A stretch of DNA of 64,000 nucleotides from SAR202 cluster bacterium (GTDB lineage Bacteria > Chloroflexota > Dehalococcoidia > Lucifugimonadales > UBA2962). The notes under the pieces are model-generated. The model worked only from the letters and a program-made list of their open reading frames with translations. It was not told where the DNA came from and searched no databases. Below are positions 17,974 through 27,355 of this stretch, one piece after another (position 1 is the stretch's first letter; each line of letters opens with the position of its first letter). The translations under genes were made by a program, and so were the position numbers. The DNA lies in contig VFGV01000003.1 in NCBI GenBank assembly GCA_009392275.1, positions 28,759 through 92,758 on the forward strand, in the 5' to 3' direction.

Positions 17974-18999
17974 ATGATAAAGCCACAAGTCGTCACCAAC
18001 GAAAACTCAAATGGTAATCTCACAATTGAGGCTGATCAAGCTTCAAAAATTTTTGGTAACAGAAAAGCTGTAGATAACATTTCGTTCCAAATTAAAAGAG
18101 GGGAGGTTGTCGGATTTCTGGGACCAAATGGAGCCGGCAAAACAACTACAATGAGAATGTTAACCTCATATTACACACCTGATATTGGAAAGGTGAAAAT
18201 ATCTGGAATGGACACTCAAGAAGCTGACATTGAAACTAGAAAAAAGATTGGGTATCTTCCTGAAAACAACCCTCTTTACGGTGACTTATTAGTTCATGAA
18301 TATCTAAGTTTCGTTGCTGAACTCCGAGGTTTAATAGGAAAAGAAAAAAGACGAAATATTGAATTAGCCGTTGAGGAAGTCAGACTCACGGAAGTCTATT
18401 ACTTGCCTGTCAGTTTCTTGTCTAAAGGTTACAGGCAAAGAACCGGACTTGCCGGCGCAATACTACATAGACCTGAAATTTTAATCATGGATGAACCTAC
18501 CGAAGGTTTAGACCCAAATCAAAGAATATCGATGCGTGATCTCATTAGATCATTGGGCAAGGATAGAACTGTATTGCTCAGCACACATGTATTAGGTGAA
18601 ATTGAAGGAACATGCGACCGTCTTTTAGTGATTAATCGTGGAAAACTTATTGCTGATGACCCAGTTAGCACCATTTCGAGACGTGTTAGAAGTTCACAAT
18701 CGGTAGTTGTAGAAGTCCAGGGTAGATCAGTCGAAAAATCATTGAAGAAACTAAAACATATTACTGACTTAGAGCGTGAAGATGGAATTGGAGATCGTAA
18801 AAGATTTATATTAACTTTTGACAGTGAGGATGACCCAAGACCCGATATATTTAAAATGGCAAAGGATCAAAATTGGATTTTATGGGAATTGAGAGAATCC
18901 GAATTAAAACTGCAAGACGTATTCCAGGCACTTACCCAAACACAAGCCTCAAATACAATTGATGACCTCCAAGCATCATCGAAAGAAATTGAGAGCTAA
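17974..18999 (+). CDS. ABC transporter ATP-binding protein (GldA/CcmA type)
   Basis: Cytoplasmic ATPase of an ABC-2 exporter. From ATG 17974 the 341 residues show Walker A GPNGAGKTT (50-58), the signature region LSKGYRQRTGLA (around 148-159), Walker B ILIMDEPTEGLD and the H-loop STH. The signature has Lys-Gly in place of the usual SGG, which is common in the Gld/NatA group. The frame is open back into the groL tail repeat, but upstream residues are an out-of-frame reading of the minisatellite. The start lies 31 nt after the groL stop. The permease gene starts 3 nt after its stop. Homologues with this gene order are called GldA in gliding bacteria, but nothing here shows gliding. Confidence 0.9.
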   Translation: MIKPQVVTNENSNGNLTIEADQASKIFGNRKAVDNISFQIKRGEVVGFLGPNGAGKTTTMRMLTSYYTPDIGKVKISGMDTQEADIETRKKIGYLPENNPLYGDLLVHEYLSFVAELRGLIGKEKRRNIELAVEEVRLTEVYYLPVSFLSKGYRQRTGLAGAILHRPEILIMDEPTEGLDPNQRISMRDLIRSLGKDRTVLLSTHVLGEIEGTCDRLLVINRGKLIADDPVSTISRRVRSSQSVVVEVQGRSVEKSLKKLKHITDLEREDGIGDRKRFILTFDSEDDPRPDIFKMAKDQNWILWELRESELKLQDVFQALTQTQASNTIDDLQASSKEIES

Positions 19000-19002
19000 T
19001 TA

Positions 19003-21264
19003 ATGAACACATTCTTCGCTCTTCTCCGCAAAGATCTAAAAGGGTACTTCGACCAACCTACTGGATATGTTTTACTAGTGATTTTTGTTGGTGTAATTTC
19101 TTGGTTGTTTTTTAGGACTGCGCTAGCTGCAGGAAGCCAAGACGCTTCTCTTAGAGCTCTATTTGATGCCCTTCCATTTATTTTGGCTATATTTATACCC
19201 GCAGCTACTATGCGGCTATTTGCAGAGGAGTTGAGAGACGGAACTCTGGAGTTACTATTAACACAACCTCTACGTAGTTGGACTGTACTTGGCTCAAAAT
19301 TCGCCTCCGGCCTGACATTTGTTTCAACTGGAATAATCCTTACAATCGGCATACCGCTACTTCTTGAAACGTCTGGAAATATGGATACTGGTGCAATCGC
19401 CGCTCAATATATTGGATCAGTGTTTTTCGCGGGCTCTTTGGTAGCAATTGGAATGTTTGGATCTAGCTTAACCAGAAATCAAATTGTTGCATTTATTCTG
19501 GCTTTATTTATAAACATAGTTTTAATTGTTATTGGATTATCATTTGTAACTCTCACAGTGCCTTCCTCAGTTGCAGTATTACTACAAGACCTCAGCCCAT
19601 TAACTCACTTTGGAAATATGGCGAAGGGAGTAATTGCACTTAGAGATGTCATCTATTTCATTGCATTAACAGCTTTATTTTTATCAGGAACATACTTGAG
19701 TCTACGTAGCAGAACACTTAGTCATTCGACACAGCTATATAAAAATCTTCGATTAGGAGTAGCTGGTTTAGTAATTGCAAGTATCTTAGCAGGATGGTTT
19801 GGAAATTCAATTGCTGGACGTTGGGACATGACTGAAGACAGAGTTTACACTTTAAGCCCAGCAACTGAAGATCTTGTTAAAAATCTAGACGATCTACTAA
19901 CTATCAATTTATATGTATCAAGCGACCCTCCAGTACAAATAGCAGGCGCTACTAGAGAAATTCAAGGTTTTCTGGATGGATTGGATGCGAAATCAGACAT
20001 GGTTAGAGTAGTTACTCATACTGCAGACAAAAACGATATTTCTGCTGAAGCTGCCATGCTTGCAGGAATTCCTAAACAACAGTTCAACATAGAATCACAA
20101 GATGGGTATCAGGTAAAAGATGGGTACTTAGGTATAACCGTTAGCTACACTAATAGTCGTGAAATAATTCCGTTTATTGACACAGTAGACGGACTAGAAT
20201 ATCAGATCGCTACATTAGCCAATAAAATGGTTCGAACAGATAAAAAGACTATTGGATTTTTGACTGGTCATGGAGAAAAAGATCGTGCCACTCAATTCCA
20301 ATGGTTTTCACTGCAGCTGGAAGAACAGTATAACTTAACAGACGTATCAGTTAATGCCGATGGCAATCTAGACCTATCTGCCTTGGATATTATAGTAATA
20401 GCGGGACCAACCGAGCCTGTTAGCAGCTTAGAAAAGGATGCACTTCATGACTTTTTGTCTAAAGGAGGAAAAGCGCTGGTGCTCATTGACAGTACCGTCA
20501 CTGACACAGCCCGATTTATTGCCCTACCTAACCCAAACAATTTCAATGACTTTATTCTTGATTATGGAGCATTTGTACACGAAAACATTGTCGTAGACAC
20601 TGAGTCTCATCGTAATTTATCCTTTACTACCCAAGGTGGTAATGTTCTATTACCGTATCCGTATTGGATTAACGCTCAAACAGCGGCATCAAAAATAGGA
20701 GCGGCGGGTGAAGGTGCCACTTTAACATGGGCTGGATCAATCGAATTACAAGAAAATCCAAAAATTAATTATGTAGAGCAATATATACCGCTACTCCAAA
20801 CTACCGATTTCGGTTTTATAAATTGGGATTATCAGGATATTAGCCCTAGACAAGATCTAGAAGAGTACGAATTCATCAATAGTGATACAGATAAACAATT
20901 ACTAGCAGTAGGACTCGAAGGGCAAGCGTATAGTCCTAGATCGTCAACTGAAAAACAATTTCGTTTAGTTGTGGTAGGAGATTCCGACTGGTTAACTGAT
21001 AATGTAGCAGCACGATACCAGAACAATTTGATATTAGCTTTAAATTGGATTGACTGGCTCGCACAAGAAGAGGCGTTGGCAAGCATTAGGTCCAAGGTCA
21101 TAACATCTCGCACATTGTTATTCCGTTCTGACGCGCTAAAAAACTTTGTTCAATACGCAAATATAGTCGGTGTTCCTGTCATAATAATATTGATAGGTGG
21201 AATTCGATTTATTAGGCGGCGCCAGTTTACTCAAAAAGTCTGGGCTGATAGGAAGGAGGACTAA
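19003..21264 (+). CDS. ABC-2 permease fused to GldG-like ABC auxiliary domain
   Basis: One 753-residue protein joins two usually separate parts. Residues 1-245 are an ABC-2/GldF permease with six hydrophobic helices, starting at LLRKDLKGYFDQPTGYVLL and including the ELRDGTLELLLTQPL coupling region. After a membrane helix around 250-268, residues 275-720 form a large GldG-like extracytoplasmic domain (ABC_transp_aux type: WDMTEDRVYTLSPAT start, then KTIGFLTGHGEKD and GGKALVLID motifs), closed by a last membrane helix and a basic tail. The fusion is in frame with no sign of error. Its stop overlaps the next start by one base (TAATG). Exported or anchored substrate unknown. Confidence 0.88.
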   Translation: MNTFFALLRKDLKGYFDQPTGYVLLVIFVGVISWLFFRTALAAGSQDASLRALFDALPFILAIFIPAATMRLFAEELRDGTLELLLTQPLRSWTVLGSKFASGLTFVSTGIILTIGIPLLLETSGNMDTGAIAAQYIGSVFFAGSLVAIGMFGSSLTRNQIVAFILALFINIVLIVIGLSFVTLTVPSSVAVLLQDLSPLTHFGNMAKGVIALRDVIYFIALTALFLSGTYLSLRSRTLSHSTQLYKNLRLGVAGLVIASILAGWFGNSIAGRWDMTEDRVYTLSPATEDLVKNLDDLLTINLYVSSDPPVQIAGATREIQGFLDGLDAKSDMVRVVTHTADKNDISAEAAMLAGIPKQQFNIESQDGYQVKDGYLGITVSYTNSREIIPFIDTVDGLEYQIATLANKMVRTDKKTIGFLTGHGEKDRATQFQWFSLQLEEQYNLTDVSVNADGNLDLSALDIIVIAGPTEPVSSLEKDALHDFLSKGGKALVLIDSTVTDTARFIALPNPNNFNDFILDYGAFVHENIVVDTESHRNLSFTTQGGNVLLPYPYWINAQTAASKIGAAGEGATLTWAGSIELQENPKINYVEQYIPLLQTTDFGFINWDYQDISPRQDLEEYEFINSDTDKQLLAVGLEGQAYSPRSSTEKQFRLVVVGDSDWLTDNVAARYQNNLILALNWIDWLAQEEALASIRSKVITSRTLLFRSDALKNFVQYANIVGVPVIIILIGGIRFIRRRQFTQKVWADRKED

Positions 21265-22259
21265 TGAAAGGGCGTGAGGTCGGATATGTATTACTAGCTC
21301 TGATTATACTAGGTGTCGCTGGCGTTATTATTAAATTAGTTACAACTGGTAACAATAATGAGACGTTAACTGGATTATTACCTTTACATAGCGACGTTAT
21401 TGATAGCATTACTATACGAACAACAGAATTTGGCCCTGACTCTCCGGAAGGTACTACTAAATTAAGTCGGTTAGGTGATGACTGGTCAGTAAAAACCGAG
21501 GCCGGTTCGCAAATTGCTTTTCAACCATATTTGGACCGTATGTGGGAAATGGTTTCAAGATTTGAAGGGGCGCAATTAATATCAACAAACCCTGACAGTC
21601 ACAAAAAAATGCTAATTGATGACCAAACCGGTATAGAAATTATATTTATGCTTGGGGCATCAGTACAGGAGAAATTCACAGTAGGTAGTGGTTGGTCTTC
21701 TGATATTCGGCATTGTTTTATAAGAAGAGCTGGAAACGATTACGTCTATACTGTTCCATGTCAATACGAAAATATTTTTAATCCTTCCCCAAACAGCTGG
21801 CGTAATCCCGTCATAGTAAGTATTGCAAGAGAGGAAATAACTCTCGTAACAATTAGGTATCCCAAGCAAAACAACGAATTTTTTAGCGTAGATCTTAACG
21901 GGCAAACCAATGGTGTTTGGACGCCGTTTCTTGTACTTCCTGAAGGAAACGAATATGCAAATCCATATACGTCAGAAACCTTGCTTCGAGCTGTGAATGG
22001 TTTAGTGGGGTCTGACTTCGCTTCAAAAGAGCAAATAGATAGTATTAACTTTGATATACCAGATGCATCTATTCTAATTAAAACCAGAGATGGATCACAA
22101 ATCCCTACGCAGCGTGTGTTATTCGTAAATAATAATGACGGAACATATTTTGTTAAAAATACTAATAAGGCTGATGTATTTATATTGGAGTCAGACGTAG
22201 TTGAAACATTCGTATTACCAATTGACTCTTATGAGTTTCCAGAAGAAACCTTACCCTAA
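21264..22259 (+). CDS. DUF4340 domain protein of the Gld-type ABC operon
   Basis: A 331-residue protein with an N-terminal membrane anchor (about 7-27) and an extracytoplasmic beta-rich body with short repeated units, including WSVKTEAG and the VWTPFLVLP region. DUF4340 proteins typically follow GldG-like genes, as here, and are thought to act as periplasmic partners of the exporter. The start codon shares one base with the stop of the permease fusion, so translation is coupled. It ends the plus-strand run that begins at 13.8 kb; the next gene converges. Biochemical role unknown. Confidence 0.8.
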   Translation: MKGREVGYVLLALIILGVAGVIIKLVTTGNNNETLTGLLPLHSDVIDSITIRTTEFGPDSPEGTTKLSRLGDDWSVKTEAGSQIAFQPYLDRMWEMVSRFEGAQLISTNPDSHKKMLIDDQTGIEIIFMLGASVQEKFTVGSGWSSDIRHCFIRRAGNDYVYTVPCQYENIFNPSPNSWRNPVIVSIAREEITLVTIRYPKQNNEFFSVDLNGQTNGVWTPFLVLPEGNEYANPYTSETLLRAVNGLVGSDFASKEQIDSINFDIPDASILIKTRDGSQIPTQRVLFVNNNDGTYFVKNTNKADVFILESDVVETFVLPIDSYEFPEETLP

Positions 22260-22262
22260 CAG

Positions 22263-23216
22263 TTAGCCGATCGGTTGCAACTTTCTGAAGCTAACAACAT
22301 TTTCCATCGAATCTAGCCATGATTTTCCTGCTGTCTTAGACACTTCTCCAAGATATATACTGCCATCGTTATCTATAGCTATCCCATGTGGCGCAATCAT
22401 TTGACCAGGTTGTTTACCAAATCCGTGTTCACCAACTTTCGACAGTCTTTTGCCAGAGCGGTCAATAATGCTAACCCTGGGCCCAATATTTGGTACTAGT
22501 TGACTAACTGTTCCTTGAAAACCAAGCTCTCCCACATACATTAAACCATCAGGGCCAATTCTAAGAGCACATGGTCGGTGTACATTTGTGTACTCATGTT
22601 GAAACACCCCATCTTGACTAAAAACTTGAATTCTATGGTTTTCACGATCAGCTACATAAATGTATCCACCATCATCAATTGCGATGTTATGTGGTAATGA
22701 AAATTCCCCTGGATCAACTCCAGGGCTACCCCAACTTAAAATATGATCGCCTTCATGAGAAAATCTATGGATGGCTGAGTTCATGTACCCATCGCTTACA
22801 AAAATATCTCCAGTGTTTTTATCTACGGCAACATCAGTTGGTTTATTAAAAGGCTTGCCGCCGTGTATGGCTGAGGGCTTGTCTTGAGTTCCTAGAGTCA
22901 ATTTTATTTCTCCGTCTGATGTCATCCACCTAATAGTATGATCAAAATGATCCGTGCAATAAAATGTGTTTTCTGGTCCAGGTGTTATTGCATGCGCTGA
23001 CGTAAAGATTCCTTGACCCCAAGTTTTTACATAATTCCCATCTTTATCTAAGACTAGAATCGGGTAATCACCCCTGGAAAAAATATAAATTAACTCATCA
23101 GAACCTACAGCAACACCAGCAACTTCATGCCAACCAATGCCTTCAGGCAATTTCGGCCAATTTATAAGATTCAAATAAGTGTATTGATTCTGTCCCAGTT
23201 TAATTTCGTCGCTCAT
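22263..23216 (-). CDS. NHL-repeat six-bladed beta-propeller protein (PAL/SMP-30-like)
   Basis: 317 residues made of NHL-type repeats, each with a hydrophobic strand then Asp/Gly turn: for example VLDKDGNYVKTWG, IAIDDGGYIYVADRENHRIQVF and GIAIDNDGSIYLGEV. Propellers of this kind include peptidyl-alpha-hydroxyglycine amidating lyases and sugar lactonases; the repeat at RENHRIQVF is closest to the lyase type, but enzymatic action is unproven. There is no signal peptide, so it is cytosolic if made from this start. ATG 23216 has a GTGAGGA ribosome site 7 nt before it. It stands alone on the minus strand. Sure of fold, not of function. Confidence 0.8.
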   Translation of the reverse strand: MSDEIKLGQNQYTYLNLINWPKLPEGIGWHEVAGVAVGSDELIYIFSRGDYPILVLDKDGNYVKTWGQGIFTSAHAITPGPENTFYCTDHFDHTIRWMTSDGEIKLTLGTQDKPSAIHGGKPFNKPTDVAVDKNTGDIFVSDGYMNSAIHRFSHEGDHILSWGSPGVDPGEFSLPHNIAIDDGGYIYVADRENHRIQVFSQDGVFQHEYTNVHRPCALRIGPDGLMYVGELGFQGTVSQLVPNIGPRVSIIDRSGKRLSKVGEHGFGKQPGQMIAPHGIAIDNDGSIYLGEVSKTAGKSWLDSMENVVSFRKLQPIG

Positions 23217-23357
23217 TTATGCATCCTCACATGTTCAGCCTGCAAATACAAACATTAATTATTTTTTTTCACTATAATACTATTTCAGATTTTAAACATA
23301 CACAAAACTTCTAAATCAATACATACAAGATCGTAACAGCAAGAGAGGTCTTACATA

Positions 23358-23792
23358 ATGAATCAGATCAATTCAGGCACAATTATCAACCTGCAAATAA
23401 GTACACAAAAAGGTGATCCTGTGTCTCGTGTACCAGAATTAGAATTTATAAAAGGATTAGGAATATCTGGAGAGTCACATGCCGGCAAATCAGAAAATCG
23501 ACAGGTATTACTGATGGACAGCGAAACCCAAAAACTATTTGATATAACCCCTGATATAACTAGAGAAAACGTGACCACAAAGAATCTACAATTAAGCAAG
23601 TTGTCTCCAGGTGATATGTTAGCTTTAGGAAATTCAGTACGATTAGAAGTGACTGGCGACTGCGAACCTTGTAAAAGCTTAGACATAAAAAAGCCCGGAC
23701 TTAGCGAAGCGATTAAAGGACATAGAGGAATTTTGGCTAAAGTAATTGATTCTGGATTCGTAAAACTTAACGATACAATCGGCATGGAATAG
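23358..23792 (+). CDS. MOSC-domain protein
   Basis: MOSC domains are beta-rich sulfur carriers tied to molybdenum cofactor use, as in the C-terminus of Moco sulfurase and in YiiM/mARC. The 144-residue protein is a bare MOSC domain: LEFIKGLGISGESHAGK near the N-terminus, then REN, LSPGDMLALG and the conserved Cys in TGDCEPCKSLD, which has a second Cys nearby. GAGAGG precedes ATG 23358. A possible -10 TATAAT lies at 23273-23278. The aminotransferase gene follows after a few nucleotides. The window also holds a Mo hydroxylase at 13.9 kb, a possible client. Confidence 0.88.
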   Translation: MNQINSGTIINLQISTQKGDPVSRVPELEFIKGLGISGESHAGKSENRQVLLMDSETQKLFDITPDITRENVTTKNLQLSKLSPGDMLALGNSVRLEVTGDCEPCKSLDIKKPGLSEAIKGHRGILAKVIDSGFVKLNDTIGME

Positions 23793-23799
23793 AGTGTTT

Positions 23800-24720
23800 A
23801 TGATGAAAGAATATGAAATTTGGTTAAATGGCAAATATTACCCTAGAAGTCAGGCTAAAATCAGTATGCTGGATAGAGGTTTCAAGTTGTCTGACCTCGT
23901 ATATGACACTTTGAGAACATTTGATGGCAAAGTGTATAGACTAGATGATCACATGGACCGTCTCGAACGCTCTCTTCATTATGTCAGAATTAATCCAGGA
24001 CTATCCATAACAGAAATAGCAAATTTAATCTTAGAAGTTATTGATCATAATGAACCGCTAAGATCTGAAAATGGTGATGACTACATGATTTCCCCGATAA
24101 TAACTAGAGGGGTTGGGTATAGGTTGAAAGACGTCGATAACAAATCAAGCATATCTATATTTATTGATCCAATTGATTTTGATTTCTACAGCTTGATGCA
24201 TAAGCAAGGAGCTCACGGCGTGATTTCAAAAGCTAGAAGTTTTAGTTCCGAACAATTAGACCCAAAAGTAAAACATTTCTCTAGACTAAGTTATGTTATG
24301 GCAGACATTGATGCTACCGATGTTGACCCTAAAGCTTTTCCAATAATGTTGGACATGGATGGAAATATTGCTGAAAGTGTGGGCGCAAATATTATGATTG
24401 TGAAAGATGGGGTCGTTAAAACTCCAAAAGACACAGCCATTCTGCAAGGTATATCGCGTAAGGCCATTATTGAGACAGCTACTAATCTGGGAATTGATGT
24501 AATTGAAGAAGATTTACAGCCTTACGATCTTTATACTGCAGACGAAGCGTTTTTTACATCCACTCCTTTTTGCTTAATCCCAATTTCTAAGATTGATAAA
24601 AGAGAGATTACCGATCAAATACCAGGACCGGTCACAGCTCAACTTCTTGCCGCATGGAGCGAATCAATCGGGCTTGATATAGTCGATCAAACACTAAAGC
24701 TCGGTAATAATAAAAAGTAA
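23800..24720 (+). CDS. Class IV PLP aminotransferase (branched-chain / D-amino-acid type)
   Basis: Fold type IV transaminase of about 306 residues. Marks are LNGKYYPRSQAKISMLDRGF at the N-terminus, the Schiff-base lysine in the DPKVKHFSRLSY segment (about 160), and the LDMDGNIAESVGANIMIV signature for PLP phosphate binding. Its best-known relatives are IlvE, D-alanine aminotransferase and aminodeoxychorismate lyase. The frame opens at GTG 23794; I prefer ATG 23800, and ATG 23803 is also possible. It is 7 nt after the MOSC gene and co-transcribed. Substrate is not readable; the lack of surrounding ilv genes makes a catabolic role as likely. Confidence 0.85.
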   Translation: MMKEYEIWLNGKYYPRSQAKISMLDRGFKLSDLVYDTLRTFDGKVYRLDDHMDRLERSLHYVRINPGLSITEIANLILEVIDHNEPLRSENGDDYMISPIITRGVGYRLKDVDNKSSISIFIDPIDFDFYSLMHKQGAHGVISKARSFSSEQLDPKVKHFSRLSYVMADIDATDVDPKAFPIMLDMDGNIAESVGANIMIVKDGVVKTPKDTAILQGISRKAIIETATNLGIDVIEEDLQPYDLYTADEAFFTSTPFCLIPISKIDKREITDQIPGPVTAQLLAAWSESIGLDIVDQTLKLGNNKK

Positions 24721-24743
24721 TTAATCAATTTTAACCAAGGCTA

Positions 24744-24772
24744 TTGACGACAATAAGCTAGATTGCTAGCCT
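24744..24772 (+). promoter_or_regulatory. Candidate promoter for the phosphotriesterase-RidA-SDR unit
   Basis: TTGACG (24744-24749) is followed after 17 nt by TAGCCT (24767-24772), which carries an extended TGC just before it. The start at 24819 is 47 nt downstream. The -10 hexamer matches the consensus poorly, so the call rests on the -35, spacing and extended -10. Confidence 0.35.
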
Positions 24773-24818
24773 TTCCACTTTAAGGTTAATAAAGACGCAG
24801 ATAAATCGGAGGAGACTA

Positions 24819-25871
24819 TTGCCTAAATCAGAACTTTCCGGACTTGCACAAACAGTTATCGGTCCCGTTGATCCAAAAACACTGGGACCAACTATGACTC
24901 ATGAGCACTTATTAATTGATTTCAGCACTATGTTTATAGAACCTTCCGAAGCTTCCCAAAAATTCCTAGCTCATCAAAAGCTTTCCATGGAAAACCTTGG
25001 TTGGATTAGATATAACTGGACTTCTAACTTAGATAATCTGCTATTAATTGAAGAAAAAACTGCGTTACAAGAAGCTATGTATTACAAAAGAGAAGGTGGA
25101 GGAACCATTGTAGATGCAACCACGATTGGGATTGGCCGAGATCCCTTAGCACTTTCTAGATTAGCCAGAGCAACAAACGTGAACGTCATAATGGGAGCAG
25201 GATGGTACATAGATCAAGTACATCCAGAGGATATGGATTCGAGAACCGAAACTGATTTATCAAGACAGATGATTAAAGAAATAACCGAAGGAATAAATGA
25301 TACCAATGTAAAGGCAGGAATTATTGGTGAAATTGGCTGTTCATGGCCCTTAACAGATAATGAACGTAAAGTTCTGAGAGCCGCTGCAACTGCTCAAAGT
25401 GAAACTGGAGCTCCTATTTTGATTCATCCTGGAAGAGACGAATCAGCACCAAATGAAATTCTAGAAATTTTGGCGGAGGCAGGTGCTAATTTAGAAAGAG
25501 TCATCATGGGCCATTTAGATAGAACTGTTTTTAGTGACGACACAACTATAGAAATAGCAAAAAGTGGATGCTACATGGAATACGACTTATTTGGAAACGA
25601 GTCATCCCACTATCCATTACCGGGTTCATATATGCCAAATGATGAACAACGTTTAGAAAAAATACAGTTATTAATGAATGAGGGTTTTGGTGAAAAAGTT
25701 TTAGTTGCACAAGACATATGCACCAAACATAGGCTAGTTAAATATGGAGGTCATGGGTACCATCATATTTTACAAAACATAATTCCTCGTATGAAACAAA
25801 AAGGATTTTCCAAAGAAGAGATAGATAATATTGTTACAAATAATCCAGCAAAAATATTAACCTTTGAGTAA
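24819..25871 (+). CDS. Phosphotriesterase-family metal hydrolase
   Basis: Amidohydrolase-superfamily enzyme with a binuclear metal TIM barrel, 350 residues. Ligands by motif: MTHEHLL with HxH (near 27-30), Glu in IIGEIG (near 166), His in ILIHPG, His in VIMGHLD, and Asp in VAQDIC. Glu stands where phosphotriesterase has a carboxylated Lys, as in the E. coli PHP type, so lactonase or other ester hydrolysis is more likely than organophosphate hydrolysis. The start is a TTG with a strong GGAGGAG site 4 nt upstream, with no ATG alternative at the N-terminus. RidA and an SDR follow closely on the same strand. A paralogue lies at 42550. Confidence 0.88.
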   Translation: MPKSELSGLAQTVIGPVDPKTLGPTMTHEHLLIDFSTMFIEPSEASQKFLAHQKLSMENLGWIRYNWTSNLDNLLLIEEKTALQEAMYYKREGGGTIVDATTIGIGRDPLALSRLARATNVNVIMGAGWYIDQVHPEDMDSRTETDLSRQMIKEITEGINDTNVKAGIIGEIGCSWPLTDNERKVLRAAATAQSETGAPILIHPGRDESAPNEILEILAEAGANLERVIMGHLDRTVFSDDTTIEIAKSGCYMEYDLFGNESSHYPLPGSYMPNDEQRLEKIQLLMNEGFGEKVLVAQDICTKHRLVKYGGHGYHHILQNIIPRMKQKGFSKEEIDNIVTNNPAKILTFE

Positions 25872-25918
25872 ATAAAGTCACACTATAGTAAATTTTAAAA
25901 TATTAGTTAGGAGTAGAT

Positions 25919-26389
25919 ATGGGTAATATCGATGACAGAATAGCAAAATTAGGAATAACACTTCCGGAGGCACAATCTCCAGTAGCAAATTACGTGCCTA
26001 GTGTTAGAACTGGCAACCTTCTATACCTCTCAGGACTAGGTCCAGCAAACCGGCCGGACGGATCAGTACCTAATGGAAAACTAGGTCAAGATCTTGATAC
26101 TGAGCAAGGCTATGAGGCTGCTAGGCTAGTTGGAATCAACATGCTCGCTAGAATTAAAGAAGCTTTGGATGGAGATTTCACCAAAGTGAAACGAGTAGTA
26201 AAACTTCTATCAATGGTTAATTCCACAGCAGATTTCACTGAACACCCCCAGGTTGCAAATGGATGTTCTGACTTAATGACCGAAGTATTCGGAGATAATG
26301 GTAAACACGCTAGATCAGCGGTTGGTATGGCAAATCTACCAGGAAACATACCTGTAGAAATCGAGGTCATTATTGAAGTGTCAGATTAA
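25919..26389 (+). CDS. RidA/YjgF-family protein
   Basis: 156-residue member of the RidA family, enamine/imine deaminases that clear reactive aminoacrylate, some with other small-molecule roles. The core has LLYLSGLGPANRPDGS, the helix with VGINMLARIKEALDGD, and the HARSAVGMANLP segment that supplies the conserved Arg of active RidA. It belongs to the slightly longer subgroup with an extended N-terminus. TAGGAG lies before ATG 25919, 47 nt after the phosphotriesterase-like gene, so it is probably in the same transcript. Substrate unknown; enamine clearing would suit a pathway with amine-containing intermediates. Confidence 0.88.
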   Translation: MGNIDDRIAKLGITLPEAQSPVANYVPSVRTGNLLYLSGLGPANRPDGSVPNGKLGQDLDTEQGYEAARLVGINMLARIKEALDGDFTKVKRVVKLLSMVNSTADFTEHPQVANGCSDLMTEVFGDNGKHARSAVGMANLPGNIPVEIEVIIEVSD

Positions 26390-26434
26390 CTATCATAAAA
26401 ACTTAATCGATTTTAGATTGTGGGATAGTAAATT

Positions 26435-27211
26435 ATGACTGAAAGATTGAAAGGTAAAGTCGCCTTCATTACCGGAGGCGCATCTGGAATCGGTGAGGCT
26501 ACTGCTTTTTTATTTGGAGAACACGGCGCAAAAATAATCGTGGCTGATATTGATAAGGATGCAGCTTTAAAAACATCTAATCAACTTAATTCTTCAGGTA
26601 TCGATTCTTTAGGTGTGCAATTAGATGTAACACGTGATCTAGATATCAAAAAAGCATTCTCACAAGCAACTGGAAAGTACGGGCCTATATCGATTTTGGT
26701 AAACAGTGCTGGGTTAAATCCTAGACTACCCTCATTAGAAAATAAATCATCCGAAGAAGTTTGGGACCGCATTATCGATGTAAACCTCAAAGGGACATAT
26801 CTCACTTGCAAAAATGTAGTACACACAATGCAAGAAAATGGAGGTGGATCTATTGTAAATTTGTCTTCAATAATGGGTGAGGTCGCCTATCATTCATCGA
26901 TGAGCAATGGGTTTTCAGCGTATAACCCATCTAAAGGTGGTGTTTTAATGCTTACTAAAAATTTAGCAGTCGAATTAGCACCAAAAAACATTAGAGTCAA
27001 TTGCCTAAACCCAGGGTTTGCAGAAACGCCGTTTACAGAGGCATTAACCTCAGACACAAAGCTTGTAAAAAAAATTATTGACTTACATCCTATTGGTAGA
27101 CTTGCTCAAGCAAAGGAAATTGCATATTGTGCTTTGTTTTTAGCATCCGATGAATCATCGTTTGTTACTGGAACTTCATTATTGGTCGATGGCGGATATA
27201 CTGCTCAGTAA
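26435..27211 (+). CDS. Short-chain dehydrogenase/reductase
   Basis: NAD(P)-dependent Rossmann oxidoreductase of 258 residues. Cofactor motif TGGASGIG (about 13-20), VNSAGLNP (NNAG-type), active-site Ser in VNLSSIMG and YNPSKGG (YxxxK) are all present; the C-terminus TGTSLLVDGGYTAQ is classical. Asp after the second strand (VADID) favours NAD. It follows ridA by 45 nt and is likely the third gene of that unit. Substrate is unknown; the set resembles catabolic operons for small alcohols or sugar acids. Confidence 0.9.
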   Translation: MTERLKGKVAFITGGASGIGEATAFLFGEHGAKIIVADIDKDAALKTSNQLNSSGIDSLGVQLDVTRDLDIKKAFSQATGKYGPISILVNSAGLNPRLPSLENKSSEEVWDRIIDVNLKGTYLTCKNVVHTMQENGGGSIVNLSSIMGEVAYHSSMSNGFSAYNPSKGGVLMLTKNLAVELAPKNIRVNCLNPGFAETPFTEALTSDTKLVKKIIDLHPIGRLAQAKEIAYCALFLASDESSFVTGTSLLVDGGYTAQ

Positions 27212-27284
27212 TATCTGAATCCTGGATACATTTTTCTACTCATTAACTTTTATATGGTTTCCAAGAATATAAACTTCTTATCAA

Positions 27285-27312
27285 TTACAATGTGTGGTGA
27301 ACATAATTGTAA
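27285..27312. promoter_or_regulatory. Inverted repeat TTACAAT-N14-ATTGTAA upstream of rpiB
   Basis: A perfect 7-bp inverted repeat with a 14-nt spacer lies 44 nt before the rpiB start. The inner bases (ATGT ... ACAT) add further partial symmetry. It has the look of a dimeric regulator site, but in AT-rich DNA such repeats also arise by chance. Confidence 0.3.
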
Positions 27313-27355
27313 CTTTCACATTTTTGTAAAATTTAATATATGAAAGAGAATAAAC

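Noticed and set aside
24753..24771. Small GCTAG/CTAGC hairpin
   Set aside because: Only 5 bp with no proper T-run, and it lies within the candidate promoter spacer.
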